Source: UBA8337 sp965662725 (lineage in GTDB: Bacteria; Pseudomonadota; Alphaproteobacteria; RS24). From it: a stretch of DNA of 33,506 nucleotides. The stretch spans positions 1-33,506 of the forward strand of contig CBFIIT010000015.1 of NCBI GenBank assembly GCA_965662725.1, in the 5' to 3' direction. The translations under genes and the position numbers were made by a program. Under the pieces are notes generated by a model. It had not been told where the DNA came from and made no database searches. It was given only the letters and a program-made list of their open reading frames with translations. Positions 1-8,553 of the stretch are shown here, in pieces. Within the stretch, counting starts at the first letter, position 1; every line of letters begins with the position of its first letter.

Positions 1-32
1 GTTAGAAATCTATCATCTAAACAGGCTGAATA

Positions 33-1223
33 ATGCGCAATAATTGGCTACCCCGCGAAAGATTGAATTTTGTCATTCAAGCACTCGTCACAGTGCTTAT
101 TATTGCTTTGCCTTTTGACAATGCAGCTTTCCATTCTGTGTCCATTTTACTTTTTTTGGCAACATGCGGCATTTTCTATGCAAAAGGCCTGCCTTCTATC
201 GCTAGAGCATTCAATTCCCAAAAATATATTAATATAAATTTTGCCATTATTTGGGCGATTATGTTTATTGCCAATTTAATCAATGATCAGGGTTATGAGG
301 CTTGGCGTACATTCATTTTATTTGGTTTTCGCTATTGGATGTTGTTTTTCGTTCTGACTTACTTATTGGCAGAGAATATTATATCTATAAGTTTGATTTT
401 TAAGGCTGCGATTGCCGCGCTGCTCATTCAGTTCTTGCCATTTGTTCATATCATGGTTGACGGCAGCATCTTTCTAGACCGTTTCCGTGGCTTCATGCAT
501 AGCCCGAATGTTCTGGGCTTTTATTCCGCTTTGGGGGCTATATTGGCTTTTCAATGTTGCGTTATCAAAACGTCAATGGCGCGTCGGCAATATGCAATTT
601 CCATATTGCTCGGAGCAATGTCTCTCATCACCCTTATTGCTTCCGGCTCGCGCGGTAGTTGGGTGGCATTTGCCGCTGCTGCCGGCCTTTTCGCAGCGTT
701 CTACATCCGCCAAAGCCCGAAAATAATACTCACTATCGGAACTATGACGGCACTGAGCGCCGCTTTTATGCTGACGCAGTTTGAAATGGTGGCAAGAAGA
801 TTGGACATGCTCCTAGCGGCCCATCCATCTCTTCGCGATAAGGTATGGGACAACGCATTATCGTTGTTTGAAGAAAAGCCTTTGTTCGGATATGGCATGG
901 ATACGCGCGCCATAATGCTGGAAAATCACTCCATCTACTATGAGCACAATATTTTCATTTCGATATTGCTGGCTTGCGGTATTTTCGGGCTATTGGCGTA
1001 TATTTCTTTATTGGGGCTTACCGTTCGCTCGGTAATATTAAATGGAAAAATTTACGCGCTGGTATGTTTGGTATTGTTGCTGTCGGCCGGCATGTTCGCT
1101 TTCGATTTTTATAGACACCAAACATTTATGACGATTTTTGTCTTTGTAACCGCCATTAGTTTGCAGCCGTTTAATCAGCGCTGGGATAAAGAGACAAGGT
1201 TCAGTATTCACAAGCCGATGTAA
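33..1223 (+). CDS. O-antigen ligase-like (Wzy_C/WaaL family) membrane protein
   Basis: A 396-residue, very hydrophobic protein with about ten predicted membrane spans, typical in length for the O-antigen ligase/polymerase family. Family members join polysaccharide chains to lipid A-core or polymerise repeat units on the periplasmic side of the inner membrane. Visible marks are a GSRGSW segment near residue 207 and a C-terminal periplasmic loop carrying an EHNIF motif followed by a Gly-rich span; the conserved His of that loop is important in WaaL. The ATG at 33 directly precedes a basic N-terminus and the first span. Codon use is A/T-rich compared with genes after 4.5 kb, which fits a horizontally acquired polysaccharide locus. 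It converges with the glycosyltransferase at 1228. It could be a Wzy polymerase rather than a ligase; sequence alone does not separate these. Confidence 0.8.
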   Translation: MRNNWLPRERLNFVIQALVTVLIIALPFDNAAFHSVSILLFLATCGIFYAKGLPSIARAFNSQKYININFAIIWAIMFIANLINDQGYEAWRTFILFGFRYWMLFFVLTYLLAENIISISLIFKAAIAALLIQFLPFVHIMVDGSIFLDRFRGFMHSPNVLGFYSALGAILAFQCCVIKTSMARRQYAISILLGAMSLITLIASGSRGSWVAFAAAAGLFAAFYIRQSPKIILTIGTMTALSAAFMLTQFEMVARRLDMLLAAHPSLRDKVWDNALSLFEEKPLFGYGMDTRAIMLENHSIYYEHNIFISILLACGIFGLLAYISLLGLTVRSVILNGKIYALVCLVLLLSAGMFAFDFYRHQTFMTIFVFVTAISLQPFNQRWDKETRFSIHKPM

Positions 1224-1227
1224 CAAA

Positions 1228-2226
1228 TCAGGCAAGTATTTTACTGATCATGTCAGCAGTTATCACCTTGGCATTATAGTCTTTATGCGCGCGGCTCTGC
1301 CCGGCTTTCGCTATTTTTTGCGCCTCATCTTGGTGGGCCAAATAATATCGAATTTTATTTTCGCAATCCTGCGGTGTGTCGAAATACACCACCTCATCCG
1401 AGGTAAATAATTCTTTCATATCCGGCGTTTCAGGCGTCATCACCAAGCATCCATTGGCTGCTAGATGAACCATGCGGTTGGAGGTGTAGCGGGGCATTGA
1501 ATTGTCACGACTGAAATTTATGCCGATACGGCTATTGGAAACCGTATCTAAATAGCTCCGGCCAGTGATGAAATTTTTGCGTCCTTGGCCGTATAGGCCG
1601 ACATTCAAATCGGTCATATTCTGTTTAATGTGCGAGAGCAGGTCGTCACGACTGCCAAAAGACCGTCCAATGAAAAGAACGTCATGAAGAGGTTTGCTCA
1701 GCTCATAGGCCTTTCCGGTGTCCATGGATGGGTCGCAACTATTTGGCATGAAGAAGAATTTCTCAACCGCGCGAGCGGGAGCATATTCATTTCGAACAAA
1801 ATTCGTATCGCTGGTCATGAAGAGGGCGTCCAAAAGCGCCATGCGTGTGGTCATGACACGGTCATATTGAGTAAGATTATGCCACCAATCGACCCACCAC
1901 ATGGCAATCTTGCAATCAGGTAAACGTCTCTTGATTTCAATCAACGTCTCGGTCTCGATAGATTCTGCATGTCCCAGTAAAACCACATCGGCGCCAATGC
2001 GCTCTGCTGTCTCGATAAACCGCCGGTTCATTTTCTTGAGACCCAATTGTTTAATGCCGAGCGGTGCTTCCGCACGAGAAACATCGCGATAAGAGAAATT
2101 ATAGACAAAATGACCGTTGCGAATAAGACCGTTCGAAATGCGTGTATGCCCGGAATAGTAATTGGCTCCATATTTGTTCACTGAGAACATGGCGCAATGC
2201 AAAATTCGAAGAGGTCTTGTGGCCAA
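1228..2226 (-). CDS. CgeB-like glycosyltransferase
   Basis: A 332-residue protein resembling GT-B glycosyltransferases of the CgeB/Glyco_trans_1_2 type. The N-terminal half begins with a beta strand (RILHCAMFSVNKYG) and the C-terminal half has the conserved stretch SRIGINFSR, then SNRMVHLAANGCLVMTPETP, an acidic DMKELF and a FDTPQDCENKI helix. This is the nucleotide-sugar side of the fold. The donor and acceptor cannot be told. The start is read as TTG at 2226, because the next in-frame ATG (residue 13) would remove the first strand. It begins one base after the stop of the FkbM gene, so the two are almost certainly cotranscribed and coupled. The setting beside an O-antigen-ligase-like gene and gmd suggests decoration of a surface glycan. 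Confidence 0.78.
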   Translation of the reverse strand: MATRPLRILHCAMFSVNKYGANYYSGHTRISNGLIRNGHFVYNFSYRDVSRAEAPLGIKQLGLKKMNRRFIETAERIGADVVLLGHAESIETETLIEIKRRLPDCKIAMWWVDWWHNLTQYDRVMTTRMALLDALFMTSDTNFVRNEYAPARAVEKFFFMPNSCDPSMDTGKAYELSKPLHDVLFIGRSFGSRDDLLSHIKQNMTDLNVGLYGQGRKNFITGRSYLDTVSNSRIGINFSRDNSMPRYTSNRMVHLAANGCLVMTPETPDMKELFTSDEVVYFDTPQDCENKIRYYLAHQDEAQKIAKAGQSRAHKDYNAKVITADMISKILA

Positions 2227-2227
2227 T

Positions 2228-3079
2228 TTAGTTGCGCTCCAAAAGTAAATTCATCTTGGTCTGACGCGCAAGACGATAGCCGCGTTTGGCGGCGGCGGCG
2301 ATAATATCTACATCCCATGCCTTACGGTTATCTTCGATGACGATAAGATTGGGTAATAATGCGTCCGGCGCGTCTTCAAAGAAAGGTAATAACACCGCCT
2401 CCTCAAAGCCCTCCACATCGACTTTGATGGCGCTAATGCGTTCCACCGAGAATTTATCAACCAACTGCATAAGCGTAATAATGGGCACTGAGATGCTGTG
2501 CTGATGAGCAGGCTCGTCAGCTCTCAAAATGCGGGTTTGCCCCAGATTTTTGGCGTCGGTAAGCAGTTCCATTTCGCCCGCTTCATGGCCAATGCCACCT
2601 TGAAACAAATCGATAGGCAGGTCGGGGTTTTGATTTTTATTAAACGCCAAACGGCGATGAATGTCGGGGTGCGGTTCCACTGAGATAATTCGCGCGCCTT
2701 TGTGATGCTTGAAATGCTCCGCTGTGGAGAAGCTGTATAAGCCGATATTTGCGCCAATATCTATGAATACGGCATCCGGCGCGGCCAATTCAGCGATTGC
2801 CATTCGGTCGTCCAGGTCAAAAAATTGCGGCGCGAACAGCGCGCGTTTTTCTGAGGCATTGCCGGTTTTGTAAAGTCGCATATTGGCGTCGAATAATTGC
2901 ATATCCACACACTCATCAATATGTTTGCGCGCCACGCGCCGAAAAGCAAACATCAGGCGTTTGCCAAGCCAATTTGTCGGCAGGCGACGCATTCGATTTA
3001 TTGTTTTATAAAATTTATCATTGGCTCTAAACGCGCCAAAGGGTGAGCTGTCATCGACGAGGACGTTTACCGGTTCCAT
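2228..3079 (-). CDS. FkbM family SAM-dependent methyltransferase
   Basis: A 283-residue protein with the FkbM-type methyltransferase domain from about residue 85 to 260. The SAM-binding motif I is visible as VFIDIGANIGLYSF, motif II as IISVEPHPD, and a later IKVDVEGFEEAVL block is the typical FkbM signature. Members commonly O-methylate sugars or other cell-surface or secondary metabolites. The roughly 80 residues before the domain are basic and helical. The gene sits first in a two-gene unit with the glycosyltransferase at 1228-2226 and follows the fcl relic on the same strand. Methylation of a deoxysugar in the surface polysaccharide is the natural inference, but the substrate is unknown. 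Confidence 0.85.
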   Translation of the reverse strand: MEPVNVLVDDSSPFGAFRANDKFYKTINRMRRLPTNWLGKRLMFAFRRVARKHIDECVDMQLFDANMRLYKTGNASEKRALFAPQFFDLDDRMAIAELAAPDAVFIDIGANIGLYSFSTAEHFKHHKGARIISVEPHPDIHRRLAFNKNQNPDLPIDLFQGGIGHEAGEMELLTDAKNLGQTRILRADEPAHQHSISVPIITLMQLVDKFSVERISAIKVDVEGFEEAVLLPFFEDAPDALLPNLIVIEDNRKAWDVDIIAAAAKRGYRLARQTKMNLLLERN

Positions 3080-3118
3080 TACAAAATACCCAAAAATACA
3101 AATATAATCTTAGTGACT

Positions 3119-3284
3119 TCAATCAGCCTCGTTGGAATTCTCCAAATACCATTCATAAGCATGAGTCAGCCCCGTTTCGAGGTCATAATTATACTTCCAA
3201 CCTAATCTGTGAGCCTTTGGAACGTCAAGCAACTTGCGCGGCCAATCATACCGTTCTGACCGACGGCCATATGCGCTTAGTGTC
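3119..3284 (-). pseudogene. fcl: Remnant of GDP-L-fucose synthase (fcl/wcaG), internally deleted
   Basis: Reading the minus strand from just after the gmd stop, the first part (about 3284-3240) encodes DTKRIW followed, after a one-base frameshift, by GQNGMIGR. This resembles the N-terminal NADP-binding turn of GDP-fucose synthase (KRIxVAGHxGMVG). The sequence then moves directly into the enzyme's C-terminal end in another frame, RKLLDVPKAHRLGWK and then THAYEWYLEN, stopping at TGA 3119-3121. The family is normally about 310-330 residues, so roughly 250 central residues are missing. In intact loci fcl follows gmd and converts GDP-4-keto-6-deoxymannose to GDP-L-fucose. Here only both ends survive, so the product cannot be functional. 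The match rests on remembered family motifs, not a database search. Confidence 0.72.
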
Positions 3285-3295
3285 CGGCGCGTAAA

Positions 3296-4369
3296 TTAAA
3301 ATTCCGCAAGCATGGTTTGGGTTGCCGGTTGGTTTGCATTATGCAGCGCAACACGCACCATTTCCGAAACCAATTCTTCCAATTCAATTTTGGCTTCCCA
3401 ACCCAATTTTTCTTTTGCCTTGGTTGGGTCTCCAATCAGATGGTTGACCTCAGTCGGGCGGAAATAGCGTGAGTCAATCTCGACTAAAATATCGCCGGAT
3501 TTTGCATCTCTACCGACTTCATCCACGCCTTCTCCCTGCCAAACAATTTGGCGGTCGACTTCGGCAAAAGCCAATTCAACAAAGCGGCGCACGGTTTCGG
3601 TTCTGCCCGTGGCGAGCACAAAATCATCACCCTCATGGTGGTTCACAATTGCGTGCATGCCTTCAACATATTCCTTGGCATGGCCCCAATCGCGCTTGGC
3701 ATCAAGATTGCCTAAATACAGTTTGTCTTGATTGCCGTTTGTTATTGCTGCAACTGCCATGGCGATTTTTTGGGTGACAAAAGTCTCGCCGCGCATCGGG
3801 CTCTCATGATTGAACAAAATGCCGTTTGAGGCATGCATGCCATAGGCTTCACGATAATTGACGCAAATCCAATAGGCGTAAAGTTTTGCCACACCATAGG
3901 GAGAGCGAGGATAGAAGGGGGTTTCTTCGTTTTGGGGAAAGCTTTGGGCCAGACCGTAAAGTTCGGAGGTTGAAGCCTGATAGAAGCGTGTTTTTTGGTT
4001 AAGTCCGAGTGTCCGTATCGCCTCCAAAAAGCGCAACGTGCCGAAGGCATCAACATTGGCAGTATATTCCGCCGTTTCAAAGCTGACTTGCACGTGGCTC
4101 TGTGCCGCCAAATTATAAATTTCATCAGGATCGATCTCTTGCACCAAACGCATGACATTGCTGCTGTCAGTCATGTCGCCATAATGTAATGAAAAGCCTG
4201 ATTGGTTATCGCGCGGGTCGTTATAAATGCCGTCAATACGTTGCGTGTTAAACGATGAGGCGCGCCGCTTAATGCCGTGAACTTCATATCCTTTTTCAAG
4301 CAATAAGCGCGCGAGATATGCTCCATCTTGACCGGTAATGCCGGTAATTAACGCTTTCTTTTTCGTCAT
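3296..4369 (-). CDS. gmd: GDP-mannose 4,6-dehydratase
   Basis: A 357-residue short-chain dehydrogenase/reductase that converts GDP-D-mannose to GDP-4-keto-6-deoxy-D-mannose, the branch point to GDP-fucose, GDP-rhamnose and related sugars. The N-terminal NADP-binding motif is GITGQDGAYLA. The catalytic STSELYG (Thr-x-Glu) near residue 134 and the YGVAKLYAYW block (YxxxK) are intact, as are the family stretches NHESPMRGETFVT and RDWGHAKEYVEGM. The ATG at 4369 has a GGGA-type ribosome site. Downstream is the fcl relic, so the usual next step to GDP-fucose is lost at this locus. It diverges from a gmd-like paralogue at 4479 across 109 bases. Confidence 0.95.
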   Translation of the reverse strand: MTKKKALITGITGQDGAYLARLLLEKGYEVHGIKRRASSFNTQRIDGIYNDPRDNQSGFSLHYGDMTDSSNVMRLVQEIDPDEIYNLAAQSHVQVSFETAEYTANVDAFGTLRFLEAIRTLGLNQKTRFYQASTSELYGLAQSFPQNEETPFYPRSPYGVAKLYAYWICVNYREAYGMHASNGILFNHESPMRGETFVTQKIAMAVAAITNGNQDKLYLGNLDAKRDWGHAKEYVEGMHAIVNHHEGDDFVLATGRTETVRRFVELAFAEVDRQIVWQGEGVDEVGRDAKSGDILVEIDSRYFRPTEVNHLIGDPTKAKEKLGWEAKIELEELVSEMVRVALHNANQPATQTMLAEF

Positions 4370-4478
4370 AAAGTTTCCCTGCCGCTCCAGAGTTAACTAT
4401 CGGTTTTGCAGCGATTTGTCCATTGCGGGCGTGAGGCGAATTGGCTAGCTTGCTCACTTATTAATAAAAGGTTCTATT

Positions 4479-5519
4479 TTGACTTCCCAAAAAACCGCAT
4501 TGGTTACCGGCATCACAGGGCAAGACGGCGCCTATATTGCGCGCTTATTGCTTGAGAAGGGCTATCGGGTATGTGGTGCGATACGCCGTTCATCGACTTT
4601 GAATTTGCCGCGTTTGGCGGCTTTCGATCTCACCAATCAAATAGAATTGCACCCTCTTGATATGCAGGATTTTGCCTCCATGATGCGGCTGATAGAAGAG
4701 GTATCACCTGATGAAATATATAATTTAGGTGGGCAAAGTTCGCCACAAGCGAGTTTTCAGCAGCCCCTTTACACCGGGCAAACGGCCGGTTTGGGCATTT
4801 TACGCTTAATGGAAGCCGTGAAGCTCATTAATCCAAAAATTCGTATTTTTGAGTCTGCAAGCAGCGAGATTTTTGGTGCCAATGGCGTAGGGTCAATTAC
4901 CGAAAAGCAAGACTTTCAACCACGATCGCCCTATGGGGTTGCGAAGCTTTTCGCCTATTGGTCAGTGGTTAATTATCGCGAGGCATACGCCTTACATGTC
5001 TCCAATGGTATCATGTTCAACCATGAAAGCCCGCTGCGCGGCATGGATTTCGTGACGCGTAAAATTACTGCGACGCTGGCACAAATTGCCAATGGTAGCC
5101 AGAAGATGCTGATGCTCGGCAATCTCGATAATGCGCGCGATTGGGGCTTTGCCGGTGATTATGTCGAAGCGATGTGGCTGATGCTGCAACAAGATGCGGC
5201 AGATGATTACATCATTGCCAGCGGTCAGACACACACAGTTCGCGAATTTGTGACCCTTGCAGCTCAGGCAATGGGGTTGGATATTGTCTTTGAAGGCGAG
5301 GGGCTGGCAACACGCGGCTTGGATAAAAAGACCGGTCGCCAATTGGTTGGTGTCAGTGCCGATTTTTATCGGCCAAGTGAGCCGGACCCGCTGGTCGGGG
5401 ATGCGAGCAAGGCGCGCCGAAAATTAAATTGGCAGCCGAAAGTCGGTTTTGAAGAATTGGTCACCATGATGGCAGAAAGCGATCTGGAGCGGGCCCGCAA
5501 CGGACAGGTTTGGTATTGA
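4479..5519 (+). CDS. GDP-mannose 4,6-dehydratase paralogue
   Basis: A 346-residue extended SDR protein clearly homologous to the gmd product at 3296-4369: same GITGQDGAYIARLLLEKGY start, YNLGGQSS, YGVAKLFAYW (YxxxK), NHESPLRG and RDWGFAGDYVEAM. The active-site segment reads SASSEIFG instead of STSELYG, so a Ser-x-Glu replaces Thr-x-Glu; the Glu needed for dehydration is kept, which argues against a simple reductase such as Rmd. It probably also makes a 4-keto-6-deoxy GDP-sugar, but the substrate could differ. The start is TTG at 4479, preceded by AAAGG; no ATG lies close to the conserved N-terminus. Its stop overlaps the start of the phosphatidylcholine synthase-like gene, so the two are coupled. 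Confidence 0.85.
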   Translation: MTSQKTALVTGITGQDGAYIARLLLEKGYRVCGAIRRSSTLNLPRLAAFDLTNQIELHPLDMQDFASMMRLIEEVSPDEIYNLGGQSSPQASFQQPLYTGQTAGLGILRLMEAVKLINPKIRIFESASSEIFGANGVGSITEKQDFQPRSPYGVAKLFAYWSVVNYREAYALHVSNGIMFNHESPLRGMDFVTRKITATLAQIANGSQKMLMLGNLDNARDWGFAGDYVEAMWLMLQQDAADDYIIASGQTHTVREFVTLAAQAMGLDIVFEGEGLATRGLDKKTGRQLVGVSADFYRPSEPDPLVGDASKARRKLNWQPKVGFEELVTMMAESDLERARNGQVWY

Positions 5520-6217
5520 TTAAATTTCGCGCTTCTTTGGTTCATCTTTTCACCGCCAGCGGTCTCATTCCGATTATGTTATCGGTCGAGGCAACATGGC
5601 AAGGCGACGCCAAGCTGGCGCTTTTATGGCTCAGTGCGGCTATGCTGATTGACGGGTTGGACGGGCCGTTGGCGCGGTATTTTGAAGTCTCAAAACATTT
5701 GCCGCAAATTGACGGCGCGATCCTCGACCATGTGATTGATTTCACCGGCTATTGTTTTGTGCCTGCCTTAATGATGTATCAATTTCAATTGGTCGCGCCG
5801 GAATGGGCGATTTTTGCCACTAGTTTTTTATTGATGACGTCGCTTTATACCTTTGCCAATCGGCAGGCAAAAACCGATGAATATGATTTTCGAGGCTTTC
5901 CGGCGCTGTGGAATATTGTGATTTTTCATATGCTGATTTTTGAAACCGGACAGCTGTTCAATTTACTGCTCACCGTGTTTTTGGGTCTCATGACATTTGC
6001 GCCGACCCGTTTCATTCATCCGGTGCGGGTAGTGTCTTTGCGGCGGCTGACGATTTTTTGTCTAACGCTTTGGACGGCCATGGTGTTCAGTTATTTGACG
6101 CTGGAGCGCGCTGTCTTGCCGATTTGGTTTGATGTTGTGTTTATCGCTTTAGGACTGTATTTCATCGCCTTATCGGCATGGCGCAGTTGGGCGTTGCGCG
6201 ACGGGAATAAAAATTAA
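5516..6217 (+). CDS. pcsA: Phosphatidylcholine synthase-like CDP-alcohol phosphatidyltransferase
   Basis: A 233-residue integral membrane protein with the CDP-alcohol phosphatidyltransferase signature: DGPLAR at about residue 44, then 12 residues, then GAILDHVID, giving the metal-binding Asp set. The longer gap between AR and G, the LVHLFTASG start and the DHVIDFTGYCFVPALMMYQ segment resemble the bacterial Pcs subfamily, which condenses CDP-diacylglycerol with choline to form phosphatidylcholine and CMP at the inner membrane. The length fits Pcs (about 235-245). Two TTG codons are possible starts, at 5510 and 5516; the second has AGG seven bases upstream and is preferred. It overlaps the gmd paralogue and is followed by a one-base-overlapping MFS gene. 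The family is firm and the Pcs assignment likely. Confidence 0.78.
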   Translation: MIKFRASLVHLFTASGLIPIMLSVEATWQGDAKLALLWLSAAMLIDGLDGPLARYFEVSKHLPQIDGAILDHVIDFTGYCFVPALMMYQFQLVAPEWAIFATSFLLMTSLYTFANRQAKTDEYDFRGFPALWNIVIFHMLIFETGQLFNLLLTVFLGLMTFAPTRFIHPVRVVSLRRLTIFCLTLWTAMVFSYLTLERAVLPIWFDVVFIALGLYFIALSAWRSWALRDGNKN

Positions 6218-7494
6218 TGAGCCAGCAAACAACACAGCAGCAACGCATTCGGGGCATGGGCCTTTTATTTGTCTGCCTGATGGCTTTGGGCATGGGGCAC
6301 TCGCTGTTTTTCGCAATTTTCCCGCCTTTGGCGCGCGACCTTGGCCTGAGCGAAGTGCAAGTCAGCGCGATATTTACTCTTTCGGCTGTCTTATGGGTTT
6401 TGATGAGCCCGTTTTGGGGGCGGCGCAGCGATGTTTGGGGCCGTAAACCTGTCATTCTTATGGGGCTGACCGGCTTCGGTATTTCCACTGGCGGCCTGGC
6501 GATTTTATTGGTGATTGGCCAGCAGGGCTGGTTGCCGCTGATGACGCTTTATGTGCTGATGATACTCATCCGCAGTATTTTCGGCTTTTTCGGTTCCGGG
6601 TCACCATCGGCAGCGCAAGCCTATATTGCCGACCGCACAACGCGTGAAGAACGCACAAGCGGTGTTGCCGCCATTGGTGCGGCGTTTGGTATGGGCACGA
6701 TTATCGGCCCCGGTTTTGCTGCCGCTTTGGCTGCGTTTCATCTATTGGCGCCGTTTTTCGCGGTGGCTGTGTTTGCCCTATGCGGGGCGGTAGCGATTGC
6801 GATTTTTCTGCCTGAGCGGCAAAAACCGGCAGCCAGCCGGAAAGATACGCCGCCGCTTAAAATCACCGATAAGCGCATTCGGTTGTTTTTATTTCTCGGC
6901 GTTGCCGTTTCGACCATTGGCGCGGCGGTGATGCAAGTGGCGGCGTTTTTCGTTATGGATACGCTGCAATTGGATGGCAAGGAAACCGCGCAAGTGGTCG
7001 GGGTCGGCATGATGGGCATGGCGATGGCGACTTTGTTCGCCCAATTGGTCATTATTCCGCGCACCGATGCCTCGGTCCGTGCGCTGCTGGTTACCGGCAT
7101 TATCATCACCATGTTGGGGATTGCCCTATTGCTCATTCCGGCCATGACGGCGGGTCTGTTTATGGTGTCATTGACCTTGCAAGGGCTTGGCTCCGGCCTG
7201 ATGCGGCCGGCCGTGGCCGCTGGCGGCTCGCTGGCGGTAGAGCCTGAAGAGCAGGGGGCGGTGGCCGGTTTCAATTCCTCAACTGCCGCAGTCGGCTTTA
7301 TTTTCGTGCCGGTGGTTTTAATGCCGCTTTATCTTTACTCACCGACCGCGCCGTTTTGGGTGGCGTTTATTCTGTCGGGTCTGATGCTTTTGACCACACG
7401 CTCTAAGCAGTTGGATGTTATGGAAGCGCCGATCGATAAAGAAGAGGTCGAGCAGAGCACTATGTCGCGCCCCGACCGACATAAGAATTATTGA
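6217..7494 (+). CDS. MFS transporter (TetA-like drug/metabolite exporter)
   Basis: A 425-residue major facilitator with twelve predicted membrane spans. The loop 2-3 motif A is present as GRRSDVWGRKPVIL, and a proline/glycine-rich GAAFGMGTIIGPGFAAAL after span 4 is the motif C typical of drug/H+ antiporters of the TetA group. It is likely to use the proton gradient to export a small molecule; the substrate is not evident. Its ATG overlaps the stop of the preceding pcsA-like gene by one base (TAATG), so the gmd paralogue, pcsA and this transporter form one transcript. The last seven bases overlap convergently with the hydrolase gene on the other strand. The hydrophilic tail after about residue 400 is not conserved. 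Confidence 0.88.
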   Translation: MSQQTTQQQRIRGMGLLFVCLMALGMGHSLFFAIFPPLARDLGLSEVQVSAIFTLSAVLWVLMSPFWGRRSDVWGRKPVILMGLTGFGISTGGLAILLVIGQQGWLPLMTLYVLMILIRSIFGFFGSGSPSAAQAYIADRTTREERTSGVAAIGAAFGMGTIIGPGFAAALAAFHLLAPFFAVAVFALCGAVAIAIFLPERQKPAASRKDTPPLKITDKRIRLFLFLGVAVSTIGAAVMQVAAFFVMDTLQLDGKETAQVVGVGMMGMAMATLFAQLVIIPRTDASVRALLVTGIIITMLGIALLLIPAMTAGLFMVSLTLQGLGSGLMRPAVAAGGSLAVEPEEQGAVAGFNSSTAAVGFIFVPVVLMPLYLYSPTAPFWVAFILSGLMLLTTRSKQLDVMEAPIDKEEVEQSTMSRPDRHKNY

Positions 7495-8465
7495 TCAAAC
7501 GCGCCTTGTGATTGCCAGTTTTGTATTTGCTGTTTAACGCTGGTGGCAAAAGCAATCGGCTGGTCCAGCAACACATGATGGCGCGCATGCAGTAAATCGA
7601 AATGCGGGCTTTGTGGCCGCAAGCTTTGCATGTAATCGACCAGCTCGCGACGCGTGATGTTCTCCCAATCATGCGACAGGCCGCCAAACATGCAGGCCAC
7701 CGGCAATGGGATATTCTTATAAATTTCCGGCCAATCTTTTCCGATAGGAAAGTCGCGATACATGTGCGGGTCAAATTTCCACGTCCAGCCGCCCTCGACT
7801 TCGCGCAATGAATGTTCGCCGATATAATCGACAATAAATTGATTGGCGCAGGGTTGTTCGGGTTGCAGGCGGAAACGCTGCAAGGCGGCTTCGAAGGTCT
7901 CATAAACCAGCGTGTCGCGGGTTTGACGCGGGCGCATCTGGCCGTTTTCATCTTCTTCCATATACCATTCTTCATGCGCATGCGGCGGCCGCACGTAATA
8001 ATCGCAAATCATTAAAGCAGCCAATTCCGCATGATAAAGATGCGAAGTCATAAGGCTGACCATACCGCCCATGGAATGGCCGATAAGTGCCGGTTTTGCG
8101 GTAAAACCGGCATCACGTACCATGGTGATAACACCTTCCGCCATAATATCGCGCTTATAGTTTTGCAGCCAGCCGCTATCGCCCATGCCCGGCAAGTCGA
8201 CCGAAATGACATTGTAATAATCAGTCAATAGCGGAGCGATGAAATCATACCAGCGGGCATGTGCGCCGCCGCCATGCACCATCACCACATTTGGCGCATC
8301 TGCGCTTGGGCCGGTCCATTTACGGTAATGCAGTTTTGTCTTTTCATAGGCAACAAAACAATCTTCCGGCTGATTGGCTATCGCATCGCAAAACCATTGC
8401 GGCGGATTGTCAATAATTTCCCCATCCGGCAGTAAATCCTGCTGGCCACCATTTAACGCTCTCAT
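7488..8465 (-). CDS. Alpha/beta-hydrolase fold protein
   Basis: A 325-residue cytoplasmic alpha/beta hydrolase without a signal peptide. The oxyanion segment is MVHGGGAHARWYDF, followed by VDLPGMGDSGW; the nucleophile elbow is GHSMGG with Ser131; a C-terminal ARHHVLLDQP supplies the likely catalytic His. The strand before the expected acid reads ACMFGGLSHDW, so Asp is the candidate third residue. Ester or C-C bond hydrolysis is possible; nothing shows the substrate. The ATG at 8465 is followed by a 50-residue extension with an early WFCDAI element before the fold. It is transcribed alone, converging with the MFS gene and diverging from rpmJ. Confidence 0.85.
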   Translation of the reverse strand: MRALNGGQQDLLPDGEIIDNPPQWFCDAIANQPEDCFVAYEKTKLHYRKWTGPSADAPNVVMVHGGGAHARWYDFIAPLLTDYYNVISVDLPGMGDSGWLQNYKRDIMAEGVITMVRDAGFTAKPALIGHSMGGMVSLMTSHLYHAELAALMICDYYVRPPHAHEEWYMEEDENGQMRPRQTRDTLVYETFEAALQRFRLQPEQPCANQFIVDYIGEHSLREVEGGWTWKFDPHMYRDFPIGKDWPEIYKNIPLPVACMFGGLSHDWENITRRELVDYMQSLRPQSPHFDLLHARHHVLLDQPIAFATSVKQQIQNWQSQGAFDQ

Positions 8466-8553
8466 GAAAAGCTCCTTGAATTGGCGCTGAATTTACATGA
8501 TTTCTGCCGCTTGTGAAGGCCGTTAATGTGCCGCATGAGCGGCTTTTCGATGC

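Noticed and set aside
3043..3294. An 83-residue plus-strand reading frame opposite the fcl relic
   Set aside because: No ribosome site or known motif; the minus strand explains the sequence as fcl remnants.
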